Assembly: GCA_947474225.1 (NCBI GenBank) | Contig: CANJHS010000003.1 | Location: 1-64,000 of the forward strand | Direction of reading: 5' to 3' | DNA length: 64,000 nt | Source: Roseiflexaceae bacterium | Lineage (GTDB): Bacteria > Chloroflexota > Chloroflexia > Chloroflexales > Roseiflexaceae | In this document: in pieces, positions 8,429 through 16,436 of the stretch | How positions within the stretch are numbered: the stretch's first letter is position 1 | How the letters are laid out: each line of letters opens with the position of its first letter | Made by a program: the position numbers and the translations under genes | The notes under the pieces: model-generated | Database searches by the model: none | What the model was told of the DNA's origin: nothing | The model's input: the letters and a program-made list of their open reading frames with translations, nothing else

Positions 8429-9250
8429 ATGACCACACCTACCATCCAAGCATGGCGTGACGAACAAGAAAAGAGCTTGCGGGCTGACAATAGTTGGTTA
8501 ACGGTAGCGGGATTATTTTGGCTGAACGAAGGCGCAAACACAGTGGGGTCTGGCGAAGGCAACGACCTTGTCTTCCCCGCCGGATCATGCCCGGCCAAAC
8601 TAGGGACGTTCTATCGTACAGACCGCACGGTGACGTTTGTGGCCGAGGCTGGTGTTCCGTACACGATAAACGGGGCTGCCCCAAAAGCCAGCGCACTGCA
8701 AGTCGATGGTGATGGAAAATATGTCCCCGACACCATTGAGTACGGCAAGTTGAGCTTTTTTGTGGTGACCCGTCAAGAGCGCATCGGGATTCGTCTGCGC
8801 GACAATGATAGCCAAGCCCGTCGTGACTTTGCCGGTCGCGTATGGTATGCACACGACCGTGCGTATATTGTAGAGGCAACATTTGCTCCCGCAACCGACA
8901 ACCGTACCATCTCGATTCAGAATATCCTCGGGTACTTTGAAGATACTCCTAGCGCTGGTACGCTCACCTTTACCCTCCACGGCAAGCAGCATACCCTCGA
9001 GGCCATCGATGGCAAGGGATCACTGTTTATCATCATGCGTGACAAAACCAGCGGACACGAAACCTACGGAGCAGGGCGCTTTCTGTTCGCGGCTGCCGCA
9101 GTCAATGGCATAACAACCCTTGACTTCAATCAAGCCGTATCGCCACCGTGTGCATTCACGCCATACGCCACCTGCCCCATGGCGCCACCGGCAAATCACC
9201 TGCAGATTGCCATCCCCGTTGGTGAGAAGTACGTCGGCGAACACCACTAG
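8429..9250 (+). CDS. DUF1684 domain protein
   Basis: This 273-residue protein is recognised by the DUF1684 hallmarks: an N-terminal WRDEQEKSLRADNSWLTVAGLFWL and the C-terminal PYATCPMAPPANHL motif. There is no signal peptide, so it is probably cytosolic. The family has no established biochemical role that I can name. The start is supported by AGGATGAG just upstream. The esterase gene follows 11 bp downstream with its own ribosome site, so the two are likely co-transcribed. Divergent transcription separates it from the amidohydrolase gene. Confidence 0.85.
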   Translation: MTTPTIQAWRDEQEKSLRADNSWLTVAGLFWLNEGANTVGSGEGNDLVFPAGSCPAKLGTFYRTDRTVTFVAEAGVPYTINGAAPKASALQVDGDGKYVPDTIEYGKLSFFVVTRQERIGIRLRDNDSQARRDFAGRVWYAHDRAYIVEATFAPATDNRTISIQNILGYFEDTPSAGTLTFTLHGKQHTLEAIDGKGSLFIIMRDKTSGHETYGAGRFLFAAAAVNGITTLDFNQAVSPPCAFTPYATCPMAPPANHLQIAIPVGEKYVGEHH

Positions 9251-9261
9251 AAGGACCAGGG

Positions 9262-9885
9262 ATGTCACTCGAACTCTACACACACCGCTATATTGCCCCT
9301 GCCGCGCCTGGATTACCGACTCTGTTGGTACTCCATGGCACCGGTGGCGACGAAAACGATTTACTCCCGCTGGCGCAGCATATTGCGCCAGGCTGCGGGC
9401 ATTTGAGCCTGCGTGGCAACGTGAGCGAACGGGGGATGCCGCGCTTCTTTCGGAGATTTGCAGAAGGCGTGTTCGACCTCGAAGATGTACAACTCCGTGC
9501 CCAACAGCTTGCTGCATTTGTCAGCAGTGCTTCGATAGTCTACGGTTTTGCTGCCAACAACGTCTACGCGTTGGGATACTCAAATGGTGCAAACATCGCA
9601 AATGCGGTATTTTTGACACAACCGCATCTCCTCCGTGGAGGCATGTTATTGCGCAGTCAACTAACGTATGTGCCACCTGTGCTCCCTTCACTAGCCGGCA
9701 AAGCTGTACTGCTGAGTTCCGCGACGCATGACCAATTGATCAGCGAACAAGAAAGTACGCGCCTCTACGACACACTCCAATCCGCAGGGGCACAGGTCAG
9801 CATTGCCTGGCAAACTGCCACGCACTCGCTCATCAAAAGCGACATCGAAATGTGCGCGAGTTGGTGGAATGCACTGATTGCATAG
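9262..9885 (+). CDS. Alpha/beta-hydrolase of the phospholipase/carboxylesterase (MhqD/YpfH) type
   Basis: This 207-residue serine hydrolase has the oxyanion-loop motif LHGTGGDENDL (residues 24-34), the nucleophile elbow GYSNGAN with S107, the acid D157 in SSATHDQ and the histidine H188 in TATHSL. The full catalytic triad is therefore visible at normal family spacing. Such cytosolic esterases hydrolyse short-chain carboxylic esters, and some act in quinone or methylhydroquinone resistance. The physiological substrate is unknown. AAGGACCAGGG before the ATG serves as ribosome site. It follows the DUF1684 gene closely in the same direction. Confidence 0.87.
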   Translation: MSLELYTHRYIAPAAPGLPTLLVLHGTGGDENDLLPLAQHIAPGCGHLSLRGNVSERGMPRFFRRFAEGVFDLEDVQLRAQQLAAFVSSASIVYGFAANNVYALGYSNGANIANAVFLTQPHLLRGGMLLRSQLTYVPPVLPSLAGKAVLLSSATHDQLISEQESTRLYDTLQSAGAQVSIAWQTATHSLIKSDIEMCASWWNALIA

Positions 9886-10101
9886 GTATCTTCGAATGAT
9901 AAAGATTGAGTGCAGATTCAACAAGAACTTGTACAAGTCCAAACCACCTATATGCAGACAACGTCATTGAGATATTTTTCATAACCAGTGGAATAGCATA
10001 CCCACTCCGTGCACGTTGCAGTATTCGGGATGTAAGAATTTGAATGCAATGCGAACAAAGTGGTGTATAGTGAGTTTGTTTACTAACAAAGGTATTATCA
10101 T

Positions 10102-10826
10102 ATGACCTCATTGCTCACACGTTTAGGTGATTGTTTAAAAAGAAATCTGCCCATGCCTCAACGGATAATCTAAAACCGGGTGATAATCACTATCGCGCTT
10201 ATATCGGACCGTACAACGACTACGATCTGATTTCGGCGATGACCATGAACCTGCTCACAGGTGCAGGCGTGCGTGCACATCATTCGGTAATCGATGTAGG
10301 TTGTGGCTCATTACGGATAGGGAGACTTTTGATTCCGTATTTGAATATTGGAAATTACATCGGAGTCGAGCCAAACAAATGGCTTGTGTACGACGGCATC
10401 CGGTATGAGACTGGCAAAGATCTCATTAACATGAAGCGGCCAAACCTCATTTTTGCTGACAGTATCGCGCATGCACATCTTCATGATATCGACTATGCAA
10501 TTGCACAATCTATTTTCAGCCATACTAGTAGGACACTCTTTGCGCAATGGCTACATGAACTCTCTGCTGCGCTCGCACCGACGGGCTGTCTACTCGGTAC
10601 AGTGATAACGTCGGAACAAGACTCAGGAGAAGAGGGTTGGGTGTACCCCGGTTGTGTGACTTTTTCCCTCCAAACAATTCAATCATTAGCAACCGATGCT
10701 GGTTTTACTCTTCACCAACTCAATCACTGGCATCCGCGTCAGACATGGTTTTGCTTCGCAAAATCTGAATGCGATACTTCATTTATAAAGGATGGCACAG
10801 TTCAGTGGCATCCAAATCACGCTTAA
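10102..10826 (+). CDS. Class I SAM-dependent methyltransferase with a -1 frameshift near its start
   Basis: The main frame runs from a TTG at 10131 to 10826 (231 residues), with the SAM-binding motif VIDVGCGSLRIGRLL at residues 53-67 and FADSIAH further on. The TTG follows directly on an in-frame TGA and lacks a proper ribosome site. An ATG at 10102 has AAAGG at a good distance and opens another frame reading MTSLLTRLGDC. The two frames join at T TTA AAA (10134-10140), a classical -1 slippery heptamer. The joined N terminus fits the family, which usually begins with a short basic amphipathic stretch. Either programmed frameshifting, a real mutation or a homopolymer sequencing error explains this. 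The gene is AT-richer than its neighbours, so transfer is possible. Substrate unknown. Confidence 0.72.
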
Positions 10827-11055
10827 CCCGTAACGAACCACACATAGTCGGCTATGAATTGCTAACTGCAAATACATCCTACACGTTGCAGAAATTTTTT
10901 CCGAAACACTTTCTTTTTTACTTACACTCAGTACATTTGTTGGTTAGTGTTACGCATGGTGATTAAGACATTCGTATTATTTCATGTGATTTTAGATTTT
11001 TTTGCTAATGTGCGTAACATTATGCCCATGCTCCAGAACTACATCACAAAAAGAT
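10827..11055. other. AT-rich intergenic stretch
   Basis: No convincing gene is seen. The stretch carries several T runs and a 9-bp inverted repeat, TGTTACGCA (10948-10956) and TGCGTAACA (11011-11019). The core GTTACGCA recurs inside the next hairpin at 11064-11071. Confidence 0.5.
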
Positions 11056-11090
11056 ACTGCACGGTTACGCAGTTGCGTTGACCGTGCAGT
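11053..11090 (-). terminator. Terminator for the M24-like gene
   Basis: ACTGCACGGT (11056-11065) pairs perfectly with 11081-11090, and an inner ACGC/GCGT stem extends it. Read on the minus strand, the hairpin is followed by ATCTTTTT. It sits just beyond the stop of the minus-strand gene. Confidence 0.8.
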
Positions 11091-11100
11091 AACCTGTAAC

Positions 11101-12441
11101 CTACCCCACCCAGACCACATCCGGTTGCAACCATGCCGGCGCGTACCGAGCATTTGCCAATGACAGCGGTAACACTTCTGGCGCGAGATTGATGCCGATT
11201 GCATCGCGCAGATAGTCACGGCGTGCTTGGATCACATTCCAAAATTCCGGGTCTTGGGCGGTTATCGCTGCGCGCAGCGGTGCATCCGCGATAGCGATTG
11301 TGTCTTCGCAATTCAGTGCGGTGCCGATTGGCGTCTGACTTGGAATAATGTCACACTGGATGAGCATGCCCGAGCGGATTGGGTCGGCAGAATCGGGGCG
11401 AATCGGGGTATGACACCATTCGTCGATACTGCCCAAATGACCGGGATTGAGTGCTGGGACAAATGGAGCGCTGGCGAGGCTCTGCATCACAATTGCGTGT
11501 ACATCGCCGCCGCTGATTCCCACCCGGAGCGCTTCGTACCATGCCTTCTGGGTTTGCATGTACGGTGCTACATAGCGATCTAGGTACGATGCATCGACCG
11601 TCGCCGCCAACACGCCTGCGCGGCAACACAATCCACCGCGAAAGCCGACAGCAGAGGTGATGGCATCGTTCATCTCGAGCATACGTGCACTCGGTGAACG
11701 CAGCCCCACGACATGCGTTTGGCTGCCCGACAGCATCATATGGCACGACATCGGGTCGCCTTCATACAGCATGTTTGCGGCAGCCTGATGCTCACTCATT
11801 CCAGGTCGCGCAGCCCGCACGATTCGGTCAATGGCGAGTGCAGCACGCTGGGCTCCCCATGCGGCGCTGATAATCTGAGCTGCGTCATTGTTACTGCGTA
11901 ACCCATGTGTCGGGTGTGTCATACAGTGAGTCACATCGCTGATCTTTGCGTTTCCACGGCATGCGGAGCGAATTGCAGCGAGCAGCATGGCAGGCACAAA
12001 TGCAGGCTCGGGTTCGTCTTGTTCGATGGGTTCGAGATACTTCCAACCTACCACTCCAACCGAGGCACCAGCAGTCAATCCTATGGTCTGCAAAACCACA
12101 CTCAGCCGTGGGTGCAACGAACGGTCCTGGCCCATCAGACCAAGGCTTTGGGACAAATGAACGTCGAGCTTCGGGCCGAACATCGACACATAGCCGACGC
12201 CTTCGTTCCCCACGATGAACGAGTTCTTGGGACCAAGGACGAGGATTGCTTCTTCGAAGCGCGGATCAAAATTCGTCAAAAAGGTCAAATCGGCACTGTG
12301 TTCACGATCTCCATAGACCACAACCCAATCACAGCCAGCAGCTGCATACAGGGCGGCACATCGTGCTTCATAGCGTTCGGTACTGATTGCTTTTGGAGCA
12401 TTCGGGGAAAGAAAAGACGGCATCGGTCGATAGGCGAACAT
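11101..12441 (-). CDS. M24 (aminopeptidase P/creatinase)-fold protein lacking most metal ligands
   Basis: This 446-residue protein has the two-domain layout of the M24/Xaa-Pro peptidase and creatinase family: an N-terminal domain followed by a pita-bread domain from about residue 190. The expected dimetal site looks eroded. The usual D-x-G...S-D-x-T-R-T region reads SAVGFRGGLCCRAGVL, and only a histidine (NPGHLG) and one acidic site (NCEDTIAI) are retained. It may be a pseudo-enzyme or a creatinase-like hydrolase that needs no metal. ATG 12441 is chosen because AAGGAG lies 7 bases upstream. The frame stays open to 13125, but that extension runs antisense through the kinase gene and is not coding. 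Confidence 0.7.
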   Translation of the reverse strand: MFAYRPMPSFLSPNAPKAISTERYEARCAALYAAAGCDWVVVYGDREHSADLTFLTNFDPRFEEAILVLGPKNSFIVGNEGVGYVSMFGPKLDVHLSQSLGLMGQDRSLHPRLSVVLQTIGLTAGASVGVVGWKYLEPIEQDEPEPAFVPAMLLAAIRSACRGNAKISDVTHCMTHPTHGLRSNNDAAQIISAAWGAQRAALAIDRIVRAARPGMSEHQAAANMLYEGDPMSCHMMLSGSQTHVVGLRSPSARMLEMNDAITSAVGFRGGLCCRAGVLAATVDASYLDRYVAPYMQTQKAWYEALRVGISGGDVHAIVMQSLASAPFVPALNPGHLGSIDEWCHTPIRPDSADPIRSGMLIQCDIIPSQTPIGTALNCEDTIAIADAPLRAAITAQDPEFWNVIQARRDYLRDAIGINLAPEVLPLSLANARYAPAWLQPDVVWVG

Positions 12442-12452
12442 AGGGTTGCTCC

Positions 12453-12480
12453 TTGAGTTTCGGTGTGCTTCTACTATACT
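12453..12480 (+). promoter_or_regulatory. Sigma-70 promoter placing the start site on an ATG
   Basis: TTGAGT (12453-12458) and TATACT (12475-12480) are 16 bp apart. The expected transcription start, about 7 bases downstream, coincides with the ATG at 12487. A leaderless mRNA is therefore predicted. The TTGAGT also lies just upstream of the divergent M24-like gene. Confidence 0.5.
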
Positions 12481-12486
12481 CAATTT

Positions 12487-12651
12487 ATGGTTCCACAAAA
12501 CGGAACGCCAATCGTTTATCCGCAGTATCTGTGCTTTTTCGATGCACAGGGCTCTACGGAGCTCGTAGTACGGCAACTTCAGTTCGATACGTCGCTCCCA
12601 CATCCGCGTTCTGTGCAATATTGGCTCGCTGGCTTCGTATTTCAGGGCTGA
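12487..12651 (+). CDS. Possible leaderless micro-ORF (54 aa)
   Basis: A 54-codon frame starts exactly where the promoter at 12453-12480 would begin transcription and ends 12 bp before the P-loop kinase gene. It has no ribosome site. The product starts MVPQNGTPIVYPQYL and ends in the aromatic WLAGFVFQG. I recognise no family. It could be a genuine small protein co-transcribed with the kinase, a leader peptide, or chance. Confidence 0.35.
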   Translation: MVPQNGTPIVYPQYLCFFDAQGSTELVVRQLQFDTSLPHPRSVQYWLAGFVFQG

Positions 12652-12663
12652 GAGTGACCATTC

Positions 12664-13233
12664 ATGCCAAAGTGCAAAACCAACGCACTGCATCTCCCAC
12701 TTCTCCTTGTCATCACCGGGCGCCCCGGGTCGGGCAAGTCGACCCTTGCAGCTGCCGTTGCACAGCACCTCGGCTGGCGGGCCATCCATCGCGATGATTT
12801 TGCAGTCGCTCACACAACTGGCCTGATTGCACACCAGGATGTCAATGCGGCGTTTTTCGATGCAGTGTTTACCCATCTTGCAACGGGACGGTGTTGTGTC
12901 ATCGAGGCTGCATTCCAGCATGCACGCTGGGTTGCTCCGTTGACCGCAGCGACCGAGTACGCACAGGTCGCACTGGTACGGTGCACAATCGATCAGGCAC
13001 TGGCGCTGGCGCGGATAGAGCAACGCATGACCATTGATCCCACCCGTCGTTCGCTGCATCACGACGATGCATACGTCACCCAGATGCGACAGCAACAGAC
13101 AGCACCGATGTGGGATTCGATCCATATGGAACTGCCTACCTTGAATGTAGATGCCACGGTACCCGTTGTCGCCAATGTCAGTGCGATACAGACATTTGTG
13201 GCATCTTTGTCAAACAAGGACATTAAAAAATAA
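12664..13233 (+). CDS. P-loop kinase-like ATPase (AAA_33 / predicted kinase)
   Basis: This 189-residue protein begins with a Walker A loop, GRPGSGKST (residues 19-27), after a hydrophobic strand LPLLLVIT. Then come HRDDF (a Walker-B-like acidic site), an IEAAFQ segment and a basic lid near QRMTIDPTRRS. This is the layout of small-molecule or zeta-type kinases of the AAA_33 group. The phosphate acceptor cannot be named. No antitoxin-like partner is seen, so a toxin role is not supported. The ribosome site is weak (GAGAG), and translation may depend on the small ORF 12 bp upstream. Confidence 0.75.
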   Translation: MPKCKTNALHLPLLLVITGRPGSGKSTLAAAVAQHLGWRAIHRDDFAVAHTTGLIAHQDVNAAFFDAVFTHLATGRCCVIEAAFQHARWVAPLTAATEYAQVALVRCTIDQALALARIEQRMTIDPTRRSLHHDDAYVTQMRQQQTAPMWDSIHMELPTLNVDATVPVVANVSAIQTFVASLSNKDIKK

Positions 13234-13326
13234 TGATTTCGCAAATTATTTCGGTATCGAAACAATGCAATCGATAGTGAAGGCAGTGGTATAGTTCTTT
13301 TATATACGTTTTGAGTGGAGTACCTC

Positions 13327-15390
13327 ATGCCACAGCATCGTTGGAACAGCGCAGATGCGCATGCCATGCCAGCCCTAGATGGACTTGTCTATCGCAGTCG
13401 ACTGCTCGGCAGCGATCGGAGCGTGGTGAACATATTCGGCGGCAATACTAGCGCCAAAACAAACGAAATCGATCATACCGGCAAAGCCGTGCAGGTATTG
13501 TGGGTCAAAGCCTCAGGAAGCGATGTTGCGACCATCACCGAAGGCGGTTTCGCTGCGCTGCGTATGCCAGACATCACACCGTTAATGGCACGGGCTGCGA
13601 TGACCGACGAAGAGATGGTTGCATATCTCAATCGGAGTACGTTTTTGGTCGATCGGCCACGTCAGAGCATCGAGACACTGCTGCATGCGTTCATCCCTGC
13701 AGCCCATGTCGACCACACACATCCCGATGCCGTCATCAGCCTCGCCTGCGCTGCCGACGGATTCGCGTTGTGTCGCAAATTGTGGGGAGACCGGATGGTG
13801 TGGGTCGATTACATCCGGCCGGGATTCACCTTATCGAAGCAAATCGGTGAAGGCGTGATTGCCAATCCCAAGGCAGACCTTGTGGTCATGGGCAAGCACG
13901 GTTTGACGGTATGGGGCGATAGCAGTGCATCTGTCTACAGCCAGACCATCAAGGTGATCGGTGAAGCAGAAGAATTCATCGAACATACCCGCAACGGCCG
14001 AGTTATTTTTGCCGGTAGCGCGGTCCCTGCAATGGACGACACCGAGCGTCGCACCACATGGTCGGCTATTTTGCCTGCATTGCGCGGGATGTTGAGTGCG
14101 CAGGGGAGCCAAATTATCCAAATCGACAGCACTCCTGAGGTACTGGCCTGTATCGGCAGCGAAGGCGCAGCACAATTCACCCAAATTGGTGCAGCCTGCC
14201 CTGACCATTTAGTCCACACCAAGCGGCTGCCGATGTTCGTCGACTGGTCACCAGTTGCAGGGATACCCGCACTAATCACTGCGTTGCAGAGCGGCGTAAG
14301 CCAGTATGTCAACGCGTATACTGCGTATTTTGAGAGCCACAAGAGCAGCGAAGATGTCATGATGAACCCATTCCCGCGGATAATTCTCCTCCCTGGATTG
14401 GGTGTGGTGACTGCCGGTGCCGATGCACAGGCTGCCGATATCAGTAACCAGCTATACCATCGGGCGGTTTCGGTCATCCGTGGCTGCATGTCTGTAGGAA
14501 AGTACACCAGTTTGAGTGCAGCCGAAGCGTTTGCCATTGAATATTGGCCACTCGAACAATACAAGCTCAAACTCAAGCCAGCACCACGAGAGCTCGCCGG
14601 CAAAATCGCCATCGTGACCGGTGCTGCGAGTGGGATTGGACGGGCAACGGCACGGCGGTTGGCGGCCGACGGGGCGCATATTGCGATTTTTGATATCAAT
14701 CTCGCCGGCGCACAAAAAGTCGCCCAAGAACTCAACGACACCTACAAGATGCGTCGCGCGATAGCAGTGCACTGCGACGTCACCAGCGAAGCCGCCGTCA
14801 TCGCCGCCATGGAAAACGTTGTTATGGCATTTGGCGGCGTCGATATTGTCGTCAACAATGCAGGGTTCGCGATTGCAAAACCAATAACCGAAACGACAGT
14901 AGATGACTGGGACAAGATGCTGAACGTCCTGGGGAAGGGCTACTTCCTTATCTCACGTGAGGCGTTCAAGATTTGGCAAACACAGAAGTGTGGCGGCTCT
15001 TTGGTCGTCATCGCAAGCAAAAACAGCGTGATGGCGAGCAAAGGCAACGTCGCATACAGTGCAGCCAAAGCAGCCGAGCTGCATATGGCCCGCTGTCTGG
15101 CAGAAGAGGGTGGTCCGATTGGCGTACGTGTCAATACCGTTCTGCCCGATGCGGTGCTCGAAGGTAGCGGTATCTGGGACCAGGGCTGGCGCGCTGCCCG
15201 AGCAGCAGGCTATGGGATAAAGCCGGAAGAGCTCGAGGATTTTTATAAGGCACGTACCGTCCTCAAGGTCAACGTCCGTCCCGAAGACATCGCCGAAGCG
15301 GTTAGTTACTTTGCAGGTCCACGTGGCAGTCGTACCACCGGCGGCATGATTACCGTAGACGGCGGCGTGACCGCTGCCTACGCACGCTGA
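13327..15390 (+). CDS. rhaEW: Bifunctional aldolase / short-chain dehydrogenase (RhaEW type)
   Basis: This 687-residue fusion joins a class II aldolase/adducin domain (about residues 1-410) to an SDR domain (about 425-687). The aldolase part has GGNTSAK, the zinc-site motif DHTHPDAV and KHGLTVWG. The SDR part has the NAD motif VTGAASGIGRA, NNAG and the catalytic YSAAK with an upstream serine. In Chloroflexus such a fusion cleaves L-rhamnulose-1-phosphate to dihydroxyacetone phosphate and L-lactaldehyde and oxidises the latter. Here the assignment rests on architecture, and a related deoxy-sugar phosphate is possible. The ATG at 13327 follows GTGGAG by 6 bases. The Gfo/Idh gene follows 11 bp downstream. 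Confidence 0.85.
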   Translation: MPQHRWNSADAHAMPALDGLVYRSRLLGSDRSVVNIFGGNTSAKTNEIDHTGKAVQVLWVKASGSDVATITEGGFAALRMPDITPLMARAAMTDEEMVAYLNRSTFLVDRPRQSIETLLHAFIPAAHVDHTHPDAVISLACAADGFALCRKLWGDRMVWVDYIRPGFTLSKQIGEGVIANPKADLVVMGKHGLTVWGDSSASVYSQTIKVIGEAEEFIEHTRNGRVIFAGSAVPAMDDTERRTTWSAILPALRGMLSAQGSQIIQIDSTPEVLACIGSEGAAQFTQIGAACPDHLVHTKRLPMFVDWSPVAGIPALITALQSGVSQYVNAYTAYFESHKSSEDVMMNPFPRIILLPGLGVVTAGADAQAADISNQLYHRAVSVIRGCMSVGKYTSLSAAEAFAIEYWPLEQYKLKLKPAPRELAGKIAIVTGAASGIGRATARRLAADGAHIAIFDINLAGAQKVAQELNDTYKMRRAIAVHCDVTSEAAVIAAMENVVMAFGGVDIVVNNAGFAIAKPITETTVDDWDKMLNVLGKGYFLISREAFKIWQTQKCGGSLVVIASKNSVMASKGNVAYSAAKAAELHMARCLAEEGGPIGVRVNTVLPDAVLEGSGIWDQGWRAARAAGYGIKPEELEDFYKARTVLKVNVRPEDIAEAVSYFAGPRGSRTTGGMITVDGGVTAAYAR

Positions 15391-15401
15391 AAAGGAGCAC
15401 T

Positions 15402-16370
15402 ATGAGTACGCTACGCATTGGAATTATCGGCTGTGGCGGCATCGGGCGCACACACTTCCATGCGTGGATTGCAGCCGGGTATACACCGGTGGCACTCTGC
15501 GACACGACCCCCGGAGCTGCGGCAGCGTTGGTCGGTGACAGCGGTGCACACGCATATGAGGATGTCACACTGCTGTTGGCCGAAGCCCAACTCGACATCG
15601 TCAGCATCTGCACACCGCCGACAACACATTGTGCGTTGACGGTACAAGCACTCGACGCAAAGGTCCACGTATTGGTAGAAAAGCCAATGGCACCAACGGT
15701 AGCCGAATGCAACAGCATGATTGCCGCAGCTGCTCGCGCACATCGGCTGCTGAGCGTGGGCTTTTGTCATCGATTCCAACCCCAAATTGTGGCACTCAAA
15801 CAAGCCCTCAGTGACGGTTTGATTGGCACACCGATGATGTTCCAAAATCGATTTGCTGGTGTGATGCCGGATGTCCATCAACGCTGGTTCAGCGATCCTG
15901 CGTTAGCGGGTGGTGGGGTCATCATGGACACGTGTGTCCATTCTGTTGATATGTTCCGCTTTTTCTTTGGTGATGTCCGGCGCGTCCAGGCAAGTGCAAC
16001 GACCCGTGCAACCGACCTAGGTCCAGCATTACGCGTCGAAGACACTGCAATCCTGACGCTGACAAGCCTCGATGGGGTGTTGGGAGTCATCGAAGCGAGC
16101 TGGCGGTCGGCCCCTGGCGTCTGGGCTGTGACGGTATTTGGCACAACCGGATCACTGACCATGAACTACGACACCATGCAGCTTGTGCACCAGAATGCCG
16201 ACGGCGTGGCAACGACGCTCCCAATACCAGATGTTGACCGGTTTAGCGCTGAGCTGGCACATTTTGCATCTTGTGTGCTCGGTAAAGCGCAACTACGCGT
16301 CACCGGGGTCGATGGCCGCCAGGCGACGGCGATTTTGGTCGCAGCCATGGCAGATGCAAAGTCCACCTAA
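15402..16370 (+). CDS. Gfo/Idh/MocA-family oxidoreductase
   Basis: This 322-residue NAD(P)-dependent dehydrogenase has the Rossmann motif GIIGCGGIGRTH (residues 7-18), the EKP signature at 93-95 and the C-terminal GGGVIMDTCVHSVDMFR with its candidate catalytic histidine. AAAGGAG lies immediately before the ATG, and the gene follows the RhaEW-type fusion by 11 bp. The two very probably form one operon, which suggests a role in sugar or sugar-acid interconversion in the same pathway. It is a full-length paralogue of the truncated gene at the window start. Exact substrate unknown. Confidence 0.88.
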   Translation: MSTLRIGIIGCGGIGRTHFHAWIAAGYTPVALCDTTPGAAAALVGDSGAHAYEDVTLLLAEAQLDIVSICTPPTTHCALTVQALDAKVHVLVEKPMAPTVAECNSMIAAAARAHRLLSVGFCHRFQPQIVALKQALSDGLIGTPMMFQNRFAGVMPDVHQRWFSDPALAGGGVIMDTCVHSVDMFRFFFGDVRRVQASATTRATDLGPALRVEDTAILTLTSLDGVLGVIEASWRSAPGVWAVTVFGTTGSLTMNYDTMQLVHQNADGVATTLPIPDVDRFSAELAHFASCVLGKAQLRVTGVDGRQATAILVAAMADAKST

Positions 16371-16392
16371 GCAGCGTGCGATCAATACAAAG

Positions 16393-16418
16393 ACGGCAGG
16401 CAATATGCCTGCCGTTTT
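16393..16418 (+). terminator. Terminator between convergent genes
   Basis: A perfect 10-bp stem (16393-16402 with 16406-16415), built around GGCAGGC/GCCTGCC with a three-base loop, runs into TTTT. It ends the RhaEW/oxidoreductase operon and may also serve the convergent glycosyltransferase gene. Confidence 0.85.
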
Positions 16419-16436
16419 CTCTGAAAAAACGAATCC

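Noticed and set aside
12442-13125. Upstream extension of the M24-like frame on the minus strand to 13125
   Set aside because: It runs antisense through the P-loop kinase gene, is rich in Cys and Arg, and an ATG with AAGGAG at 12441 gives a good start.
12664-13233. Zeta-type toxin
   Set aside because: The P-loop kinase fold would allow it, but no epsilon-like antitoxin is present and the context is sugar metabolism.
13935-14741. 268-residue minus-strand frame inside the aldolase/dehydrogenase gene
   Set aside because: Mirror frame of a well-conserved enzyme; low-complexity Ser/Ala/Pro composition.
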